DNA of 33,163 bases, taken from assembly GCA_001430745.1 (NCBI GenBank), contig KQ482032.1:296890-330052 (forward strand). Direction: 5' to 3'. A model generated the notes under the pieces. The model saw nothing but the letters and a program-made list of their open reading frames with translations. It did no database searches and had not been told where the DNA came from. Origin of the DNA: Auxenochlorella pyrenoidosa (taxonomy: Eukaryota; Chlorophyta; Trebouxiophyceae; Chlorellales; Chlorellaceae). Positions within the stretch are counted from its first letter, which is position 1; the number at the start of each line of letters is the position of its first letter. A program made the translations under genes and the position numbers. Shown one piece after another: positions 18,986-27,785 of the stretch.

Positions 18986-21900
18986 TCACCCCAGCGGCTG
19001 CGGGGCTGACTGCGGCGTGCCCACCAGCGCCTGACTCACGACTGGCGGCAGCCAGAACGCTGGCCTCCCCGCACTGAGGATATTGAGCTGCGTGGCTGCT
19101 CGCTGCACAGTGGCAGCATCCTCTGCCTGCAGAATGCCGGCCTGTGCTGCGCTGGCTGCTGATGCCATCTGTCGCATGAGGTGGCGCCAGAGTGGCAGCA
19201 GCGCATCCGGAGCGGCCAGATCGGCAGGGGCTAGCAGGCCTGCTGCCTGCAGCTGGCCCAGCGCCGCCGCCAGGTTCACCATCTCACGCAGGCTGGCTGG
19301 CCTGGCAGTTGGGGTTGTGGCCGGGCCGGCCCTGCCTTGGTCTGCCAGCTCGGCTGCAGCGGCAGGCAGCAGTGCGCACAGCAGACGCGGTCGGTTGATG
19401 CGCAGCGCAGCCAGGGCGGCCAGCAGCGTGGCCAGCGCGCCCAGGCTGAAGCCCCGCGGCTGCTGCCGGAGGGGCTGGGGCAGCTCCCGGGCGGGCAGCA
19501 GGAGGGCGAGCGCGCGGTTGCACACCGCCTCCACCGCCTGCGGCCCCAGCTGGCTGCTGGTGAGTGCATAGTACTGCAGGAAGGAGGCCAAGCTTTCGCC
19601 GCTGTAGGGGCTTGCCAGCAGGTGGCGCTCCAGCTGGGAGAGCGTGGCCTCCCTGCAGGGCACAGGGGGCAGGGGAAGAGGTTGGTGGTACAAGTAAGCG
19701 TCGTGCACACAGCCAGCTTGGGCAGGACAGGGTCGGTTTGTTGTTAGTTGCAGACGCGAGACTCCAGGGCCAGGCGGAGGTCTGCGTCCCAGCCAAGCCA
19801 GGCAGGGAGGGGGCGCAGCGGCGCTGCCTCACGTGAGCATGGCGCAGGGCCAGGCGGCGGCCAGGCGGCCCAGGGCGTGGAGCAGCGGGCCCACGTGCTG
19901 CCCCGTCAGCGCAAGCTGCGAGGCGGCGCCGGGGGAGAAGCGTGTGTCCAAGCAAGCGCGGGCATGCAACACCGTGTCCAGCGCGTCGAAGAAGCTCTCC
20001 AGCACGGCAGCCGGCAGCAGGGAGGCGGGGTGGGCCTGGCCAAGCGCGCTGCCCAGGATGCGGCGCAGCCCGCAGACCAGGTCGACAAGCTGCTGGCTGC
20101 TTAGCTGCTGCAGCAGCAGCCCGTGGCAGCTGGCCCTATCTAGCTCCCCAGCGGCGGGCACGGGCTGGTCCTGGCCCTGAGCCCGGTTCTGCCCGGGCAC
20201 TCCGCCGCTATCTGCACCACCAGCGCCGCCACTGCCGAGGCAGCCGGCTCCTGCGCCCCGGCCTGCCGATGGCTCGACGCCACGCGAGCTGGCTAGGTGC
20301 TGCAGCAGGGTGCCCAGCACTGGGGCGGGGGGAGCATGGCCGACCAGGCCCAGCCCTGCCAGGTAGCCGCTTGCCTCCTGCAAGCGACAGCAGCAAGGAG
20401 GGGCCAACAGTGGGAAGGTGGTTCAGGCGGGTGCCAGGTAGGTGCGCTGCTGCCCGGGTAAACCAGCATCCCAGCAGGCGCTCCCAGATGCCTTCTTGCA
20501 GAAACAGCCAGGGCTGTTGCCGAGTGTATATGCGCGCCTGCTGTAATCCCCCATAACACTCCCCGTTCAGCCCCTCTCGATGCCTACCTGAGGCTTGGAT
20601 GCATGTAGGCCAGCCACCAGGGCAGCACCCAGGTCGTCCAGTATGTTCACGTGCCGCTGCTGCTCCAAGCTCCAGTGGCAGCGGGGCTGGAATGCAAGGT
20701 GCCCAAAGGAGAGGCAGATGCGGGAGACAGCTTCTGGCGGCGGCCGCTCCTGGCCAGCCTCCAGCCTGCATGAAGACAGGGGGAAGCGGTGGGGTTGGAC
20801 TCCAGGCAGCAGGGCAACCTGCCTGTGGCGTCTGCAAGAGGAGTTGCGATCCGAGCCCACCTGGCAGCCACTGCGCCAGTGATCCGCTGCAGCAGGGCCT
20901 CGTCTCGGTACTGAGGCCGCATCTGGGTGCAGGCGTGCAGCACCTGGTGCACAGGGGAGGGGAACGGCGGGAGGGGGGGATTTTTTTTTTTTTTTTGGGG
21001 GGGGGGGGGGGGGCACACCGCCGACCTTCTGAGCAGGATGGGGGGTCTGTTCATTGGCATGCCGTGCTGGGCTGGCGAGCACAGCAGCACGGCAGCAACC
21101 ACCTGTGCCAGTCCCTGGAAGGTCAGCCCAGGCGCCGCTGCCCTGGCAGCAGCTGCCAGGCGGGGCAGCAGGTCTGGCGCCTCTGCACGCAGCTGCAACT
21201 CCTCGGGCAGGCATCCACTGCTGAGCTCGCCCAGGGCCGCCCACGCAGTTGCCACTCCCTGGGCAGTGGCAGGGCAGCAGACAGGGTCAAGAAGAGGAAT
21301 GCGCGTCCCTGCGAGCGACGCCGGCAAGGGACGAGCACGGCAGCCAGCAGCTGTCCTGCATCGTCCTGTCGGCCAGTGGCGCCTTTAGCAGCACCCACCT
21401 GGGCATCCAGCGTGGGCGCCGCCGCCCACAGCGCCTCCCACAGCCGCGCACGCACGTTGTCGTGCAGGACTAGCGGCTTGAGGCTGGGCAGGTCGCGGGC
21501 GATGCTGTGCAGCACCTGCGGGGCAGAACCGGAGGGTAAGGGCTATGTACTGGCAGCAGGGAGGGCGAGGAGGACTGCACGCGACAGGCACCAGTTCAAC
21601 GAGTAGGCGAACCACGAGAACAGCACTCGACAGACAACTGCAGCTGAGAGCTGCACTTGAAGCAGCCTTCCCATGCCTGCGTGAGCCCGAGGGTGGTGAG
21701 GCGGTCGGCAGCGTCGGGCGCCGCCAGCGCGCGCAGCAGGGGGGCCCGCAGCGCCTGCAGCAGCCGCGGCGACAGCGCATCCAGCCGGCACAGCGCGGCC
21801 AGGGTGTTTGCCACGCATTGCGGGCCAAAGCCCGGGGTCGCAGCAGCTGCGGGCACCTGGTCGAGCAGCCATGCCCAGCGGGGGTCGCCGAGCAGCCAGC

Positions 21901-22736
21901 GGCGGCAGAAGATGGACGCGTCTCCCGGCGCGGCCTCTGCCATCGAAGCCAGGCGGTGCAGAGCGGCTGCTAAGTTGATGCAGTCCAGTGCCTGCCAGCC
22001 CTTGGCCAGCGCCTCAAACAGTTCCTGTGCAGAAGGAGCAGGTGGGCTGGCACCCTGAGATGCAGGGTGGCGGAGGGCGAGCAGACGGCTGAGCAGTGGT
22101 GCCTCCTCGACTTCTGCCAGCCCAGTTGCATCACGCCGCCCGACTGCTTGCCTCTGCATTCTGGGCGCCAATCAGGCGGCCATTGAGGCGTCGACACTCC
22201 CTGAGCGCGTCATCTGCTGCAGCGGCCATGCCTGCTGCCTTGTGCGCCGCACCAGCTGCGGGGCCGCCATGATGGTTTGCCTGCACCAGCACCCCTCCCA
22301 TGCCCTGCTGACGCGGGTGCCATTGCTGATGCTCTAGTCGTTGGTGGGCAAGCTGTTGGAGTGTGTACGAGTGCTGTTGGAAAGGTTGGGCAGAAGCTTG
22401 CGATGGCAGCGCAGGGCCGGGCGGAGGGGGCGCGGAGTTGCGTTGCGGCGCTGCGGGCAAGCCCCCTGCAGGGTGCCATCCCCAGACGCTTGGCTCTGGC
22501 GCGGGCTGGTGTGGTTTCTGCCAGCCCCAGCCGCGCGTTTGATCGGCAGAGCCGCTCGGTAAAGGCCAGTCCTGCCGTGCAGAGGCCTGCTGCGCTCCCC
22601 AGTCTCCTTGGGCAGGATACATGATGCCCACGGGTGAAGCCCAGGCAGTCGACCACAGATCATCAAGGACAGGAGGGGTGCCGGTGCCAGCACCAGGACG
22701 GCTCCTTTTTGGGTTTTCATTCTTCGTCAGATCCAT
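18986..22736 (-). CDS. large alpha-helical-repeat protein, OPR/Tbc2-like, probable organelle RNA-binding factor (892 aa)
   Basis: Eight exons on the minus strand are 22152-22736, 21677-22024, 21399-21515, 21103-21258, 20861-20943, 20588-20765, 19833-20377 and 18986-19652. They join to 893 codons in phase. The first 185 residues are low-complexity (Pro, Gln, Ser). From residue 187 comes RLIGAQNAEELFEALAKGW and NLAAALHRLA, the pattern that opens the helical domain of chlorophyte OPR/RAP-type organelle factors. Helical units follow, with similar turns TLGLTQVLHSIARDL and TFQGLAQVLHACTQM, then HVNILDDLGAALVAGL and ASFLQYYALTSSQLG. Such proteins bind organelle transcripts to stabilise, process or help translate them. 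No C-terminal RAP domain is seen. The start at 22736 is the first ATG after an in-frame TAA, but it begins MDLTKNENPKRS, not a clear transit peptide, so an upstream exon may be missing. Introns 1 and 2 begin with GC. A Gly/Ser-rich insert interrupts exon 7. The family call is by pattern only. Confidence 0.72.
20981..21013. repeat. adjacent poly-T and poly-G runs in OPR-like intron 4
   Basis: Roughly 16 T bases are followed directly by about 17 G bases on the plus strand. On the coding strand this reads poly-C then poly-A, within the intron between exons 4 and 5, 40-70 bp before the acceptor. It may serve as a polypyrimidine tract, and homopolymer length may be unreliable. Confidence 0.75.
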
Positions 22737-22748
22737 TCTTTAGCAGCA
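22737..22748. promoter_or_regulatory. 12-bp gap between two divergent start codons
   Basis: The ATG of the OPR-like gene (minus) and the proposed ATG of the RAP-like gene (plus) are only 12 bp apart. Any 5' UTRs must overlap the opposite gene's first exon, so promoter elements would have to lie inside coding sequence or the start sites need revision. Confidence 0.4.
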
Positions 22749-25700
22749 ATGCAAGGCCAAGGCGTTCTGCGCCAGCTGCAGCAAAACCAGGTGCTGGAAG
22801 GGCAGGGAGAAGGGAGGCGCTCCTCTGCCGCCGCCAGCCCTTCCCTAGATAGCCCCCGAACCAAAAGCTTCAAACCTTCCTCCACCCCGCATTGCAGGCT
22901 CTGTCCAGCGCTCAGGGCGCCCTCAAGCCTGGAAGCGGCGTCCGCGGCGACGGTGGCAGCGCAACCGCCACTGCCGTGCTGTTCCGCCACAAGCCGCTGC
23001 AGCCCATCCGCGAGGAGGAGCCGCTTGTCCTGCGGACAGCCAAGACAAATGCCAGCAAGCCCACTGTAAGACCTTGCAACACCCAGAGCCGCCTGTCGAA
23101 CTCAAGCCTGATGGTAGCCAGCACCATCTGCCAAGCACCCATGTTGTGCTCGCCAACTGCAATGGCGCCACCCCTGCTCGTTTCTCGGTGCAGGCCCCAC
23201 CAAAGACTGGCGGAGGAGCAACCTCGGATGTCGCCATCCTGGTGCAGAATGCAGTCAAACTGGCAGCACAGTACATGAATGCCGCCTCGACCGCGGGCAC
23301 AGGTGGCCGCCCAGCACCCGCGAGAGGCGCTGCCATGAGTGCTGCTGCTGCCTACCTGCCGACACTGCGCGGCAGCCTCGCAGCACTGGCTGATCCATCT
23401 GTGCTCGCGCTGGCCACAGATTGCCTGCTGGCAGAGCTGCTGCAGGGCCTGCAGCCCCTGTTTGTGTTTAGCCGTGCCTCGCAGCAGTGGGCTGTGCCCG
23501 GCATCGCCTCGCTGCTGGGTGTGCTGCAGCAGTCCTGCCAGGTGGGCTCACTGCGATGCACTGCCCGTCTGTACAAGCACGTTGTTGTGGCTTCCCCAGC
23601 TTGGCGCCACAAGGTTTTCAAGGGCTGCGGCACTCGTGCACCCTTCACAGAGGGCTCCCCACCAACTAGCTGCCCGTTCTGTATGGAACCTGCAGGAGCG
23701 CCTGTGCCGCACCACCCTGCCCTGCGACGCCGCACTTGCCGGCGCTGCTGCACGCTTCTTTGCCCGAGCGGCTGGGCGTGGTTGGCCGGCAGCGGTTGGC
23801 GACGACCTCCTGGCTGCGGCGGCGGCCTATGTGCACGTGCACTGCCGCCTGCTCAGCGGCGAGGTGGGTGCTGGGTCCGGGCCAGCCTGCTGGGGCTCGT
23901 GCTGCAGCCCGAGTCGAGTGGATGGAATGCTACCGCCCCCCCACCTCCCCACTCACCCGGGCCCCTACATGCACCCCACGAACCCGAGCCCTCCCCCGAT
24001 GGCGCAGGTGCTTGCCCAGCTGATGTCGCTGCTGGAGGCGGCGCGCTACCAGCCCCCCTGTCCCATCGCGCTCGGCAACCGGGTGGTCGAGCGCGTGCTG
24101 CACCTGAGCCGCGGCAAGGGGGAGATGCAGCTGTCCCACTTTGCCGACGTGGTGAGAAGGCAGGAAAGCTGGATGAAAGTCAGATGTACCCATTGCAGGC
24201 TGGTGGGCTGGCTTGGCAGGTTGGCACACCGTGCAAGCTGGGCTGCGCTCTGCTTTCCGTCCCGCCTGTGCCCAGGTGGAGGCGCTGGCGCAGCTGGGCT
24301 GCCTGGACGCCCTGTCTGCCCCGCTGGCAATCAGGCTGGCTGTGGGCACTGCCCGCAAGCTGGAGGAGGGGCAGCGCCTGGCTGTGGGACAGCTCAGCCA
24401 GCTGGCGCGCATCATGCAGAGCCTGTCGATTGCCGCAGGCAAGCGCGGCAGGGGTCCGGGTGGGCGGCGCATTCATCCCTGCTGGCACAGGCGGCTTGGT
24501 ACTGCATCGCATCGGCAGGGTGCTACTTCTAACAGAGCCCCTCGCCCTTCCTTTGCTGCAGCAACCACCTCCGTCGAGCCCGCCACCCTGCTGGCCGCCA
24601 CCGCAACTTGGCACCTGCTGGTGGTGCGCGCAGAGTCGCTGGCCCAGGAGCAGGCAGCCGCGCCCGCTTCCCAGGGCGACGCGCCTGCGGGGGCAGGGTG
24701 CTGCCCTCTGGGGCTGGCCCTTAGCCGCATGTGGACCGCCAGCCGGCTCCTCATGGCCTTGATCAGGGCAGGAGCACCACCCAGCTTCACCCTGCCGGAC
24801 CGCCTCGGGTAAAGGGGCCGGCGCAGGCAGGGGGGCATCTCTGTCCGTGTGCCGTGGCTGAGGGCGAGCGCAGGCAGGCAGGCAGAGAGGCGCGCCGCCT
24901 GGTAACAAGGGGGACGAACCACGACGTGTCCTTTCGGCACACTGTCCAGGCGCTCGGACCCCCTGCCCACAGGCTGGCAAGCCACGCCGCCTTCCTGGAG
25001 CAGGAGCACCGCACTTCCTCCACCGGCCTCACCTCGGCACAGCGCCGTGTGCTGGCCGCCCTGTCCAGGCTCGACGTGGGTGGCGGGATCCCCGCAGATC
25101 CACAGGCAGCAGTGCACGACTGCTATGGCATGCCTAGGGTGCTGAGGTCTGTTCGGATGCCGAGCCCGCAGACATATCTGTGCCAAGCTTGGCCAGCTGG
25201 CGAGGTTTCCTGGAAGCAGCGCGGAACACTGCCCTGGCTCCACTGGTGCAGGTGGCGGCCAACAAGATCAGCGTGAACTTGGATGCCCTGGACTCTGTGT
25301 TCACCATCAGCATAGCGGTGAGGGGAATGACAGCATCTCAGGCGCGTGTGGTGACGGCACCATCAGCATGGCACACGCAAGATGCGTGGCTGTGCGTTGC
25401 AGGCTCGTCCCATCCGAGGAACTCGCAACCGGACTCCCGCCATGTCTCTCAACCCATGCACGCCCACCGACACTGTCTCCACAGGTCCGCATGAAACTGA
25501 AGAGCACTGGTCAGCTGCAGCGCATCGCCATCCTCATCCGAGAGCCCCGCCACCTGCTGCGCAACAGCGCGGGCACCCCGCTGGGGGCGCAGCTGGCGCA
25601 GGAGCGCCTCCTCAAGGTGCATGTGCTCCGCTGCCCAGTACTCGCGCCTGTAGTCCTGCTTGGCCCTGGGAGCTGGTTGCGCTCCGGCACAGCTGGACGC

Positions 25701-25925
25701 TCCGGCACAGTTGGGGTCGTATTGTGCACATGCACTGCTGCTTGCCTTAGCCTCTCACGCCCTGGCCTCCCCACCCAACCACATGCCATGCAGGCAGCTG
25801 GCTGGCAGGTGGTGCCGCTGGAGGCGCAATGCTGCCTCTGCCTGCCCGTCCGCCAGCTGTCAGAGGAGCTGGGCGCGCTCATGATGAGAGATGGGCAGGC
25901 CAGCAGCCTGCGGTTCCTGGCCTGA
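22749..25925 (+). CDS. RAP-domain-like helical protein, probable organelle RNA factor (about 570 aa)
   Basis: Proposed exons are 22749-22790, 22898-23065, 23194-23541, 23696-23863, 24008-24151, 24276-24438, 24562-24808, 24973-25075, 25252-25317, 25485-25616 and 25794-25925, giving 570 codons in phase. The middle is a run of helices (AILVQNAVKLAAQYMNAAST, SVLALATDCLLAELLQGLQP, VLAQLMSLLEAARYQ, ATWHLLVVRAESLAQEQ). The C-terminus resembles a RAP domain at about residues 493-555: RIAILIREPRHLLRN, then GTPLGAQLAQERLLKAAGWQ and VVPLEA, matching the usual pattern of a beta strand, a His-x-x-x-N turn, a helix and G-W-x-V-V. The usual following aromatic-W motif is replaced by Cys-rich QCCLCLP, so the domain is divergent. 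RAP proteins act on organelle RNAs. Intron 6 begins with GC (24439). The first exon is uncertain because it starts 12 bp from a divergent gene; exon 8's donor is also a choice. The neighbouring OPR-like gene supports an organelle role. Confidence 0.72.
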
Positions 25926-26015
25926 GCCGTGGCGGACGGCCCCTGGCTTGTGGCAGGAGGGGTTCTGCTTACAGCACCAGGCCGGCGTGCACAGCAGGCA
26001 CAGCAGCACGTCGCA
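25926..26015. other. 90-bp convergent gap with minus-strand TGTAA at 25969-25973
   Basis: The RAP-like gene (plus) and the RGG-tail gene (minus) converge here. TTACA at 25969-25973 is a TGTAA signal for the minus-strand gene, 43 nt past its stop. No TGTAA for the plus-strand gene was seen before 26200, so its 3' UTR probably runs antisense into the RGG exon. Confidence 0.45.
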
Positions 26016-27649
26016 CTATTCCCGTGGCATGTCCCAGTCCTCTGCGCCGCTGCTGCCGCCTCTGCTGCCCCCCTTGCCCCTGCTGGGCCGCTCTGCCCGC
26101 TCCCACAGCTCGCGGAAGCCGGGGCCGCCCGCGCCCCTGCCACGCCCGCCCCTGCCACGACCAGCACCCGGGCCATTCCTGCCGCCGCCACTGAACCTGC
26201 CGCGCCCACGCCCAGCAGCACCGCCGCGCCCTCTGCCACTGCCTCGCCCCCCGCTGCTGCTGCTGCCCTCGTACCACCGCTGGCTCGGCGCTTCGCTGTC
26301 CCTCTGGTCGGCCCCCAGCAGCGGTTGCCGGCGTGGCGGCTGTGCATCGCCACTCTGGGCCCTCCGCTGGCTGCTTGACCGGGGGGCCTCGCCAGCCTCG
26401 CGCTTGTGGGGCATGTAGCGAGGCGAGCCTGCACACCGGAGATGAGAAGAGAGCAGTATGCTTGAGCAATAGACATGACGTTTTCATAGCCAAGAGCGAG
26501 GTTTAGTTTTCACCGCGATAGCTTTGTTCTTATCACAAAAAAGCTAACTGCCTGCTTATGTTTCCTTGTATCGCATCCGTGAAAGCTTACTGACTGGGAG
26601 CCCACTGGTGAGCAAGCAGACAGCCGCCACAAGAAGATCAGGCGCATGATGGCCCTTCCGCCACTCACCTTGTGCCGCCTCTGCCGCCGCCAGCGCCTCG
26701 AGCGTCGGCTCTGCAGCCGCTGCCGCTCGAATGTCTGGCAGCAACGCCACGGCAGCAGCCATGAGCGGCTGGAACAGGGCGGCGTCACGGGAGTCGCAGG
26801 CAGCCAGGGAGACAAAGATGCGCAGCAGGTCCTGCATCTCTGCCGGTCCGCCGTCGCCCGCCGGCAGGTGCTGGCCCTGCACGATCGACGCCTGCAGCCG
26901 CCGGTGTGCATTCTTGGTCTGCAGGGGCGCGGCATGCGGCGCACCGTTTAACCCTTGCGGGCACCCTCGCGGGCTGCGGCGGGCAGGGCAGGCAGGAGCG
27001 GTGGCGGCGAGCGCGGCACGAGCCACGGCCGCTGGTGCGCAGCTGGCCGGTGCCGGGCGGGGCGCCCCCGCACCTTGCGATCGTCCACAGGGAAGCCCGA
27101 CACGACCAGGGCCCTGAGCTTGGCGGGGTCGAGGCAGTACAGGATGTCGCCCCGCTGCCGCCCCAGCGACAGCACTGCGCGCTTCATGGGGCCTGGCTGT
27201 GCGGCCAGCGCGTCGGAGCGCACCCCTGGGTCAGCGGAGAAGTGGCCCTGCAGGGGCGCAAGTGCGCGGCGTGAGCCCACAAGCCGAATCAGCGACTGCA
27301 CACGCTGGCGCACAAGCAAAGCCTCAAGGACTGCAGTGATGACATGCAGCGGGTGACGGTCTGCTTGCACAATGGCAAGCCAGCCCACCTGCTCAAAAAG
27401 CTGCTCCAGGAAAGCAATCCACTGTGCTCGCCACTCCTTGTAGTTTGGAGTGCTGGAGGCGTCGCCGCCGCCGCTGCCGTCGCTGCCAGCTGCTTGAGTT
27501 GCCGGGGAGCGCGCCTGGACATGTAGACGTGATATAGAGCTGAAGGAAGCACCACCTGAATGTTGTGATGCTCGGTACTCTGCTAGGCTGCTTCTCAAAG
27601 CGGGAAGCCTAGGCAGGAGGCGCCAAGTGGCGCTGGCGAGTGCCCGCAT
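26016..27649 (-). CDS. organelle-targeted protein with C-terminal RGG-rich tail (412 aa)
   Basis: Three exons on the minus strand with strong GT-AG sites are 27074-27649, 26669-26918 and 26016-26428, joining to 413 codons. The N-terminus (MRALASATWRLLPRLPALRS and following Ser/Arg-rich residues) is a typical mitochondrial or dual presequence. The central part is helical: YKEWRAQWIAFLEQLFEQVG, HVITAVLEALLVRQRVQSLI, LLRIFVSLAACDSRDAALFQ. It does not match a family I know. The last 90 residues are rich in Arg-Gly repeats (SGRGRGGAAGRGRGRFSGGG, GAGRGRGGRGRGAGGPGF), as in RNA-binding RGG-box proteins, and end DWDMPRE. An RNA-related organelle role is inferred from the presequence, the tail and the two neighbouring OPR/RAP-like genes. 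It starts 136 bp from the divergent Gln-rich gene, so the two may share a promoter region (27650-27785). Confidence 0.7.
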
Positions 27650-27785
27650 CGTATTGCAATCACAGAATGAGGGCAGGCAAAATGCAAGCAGAGAGGATGG
27701 AGCCAGTGCTGAACTGTGCCACCCTGGCCTGCAGCGAGGACTCAAGAAACAGCCTTGACAGCCTCCCAGAACGATCGGGAGCGCC
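27650..27785. promoter_or_regulatory. 136-bp bidirectional promoter region
   Basis: This short gap separates the start codons of the RGG-tail gene (minus) and the Gln-rich gene (plus). It is less GC-rich than the flanking coding DNA. No named element was recognised. Confidence 0.35.
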
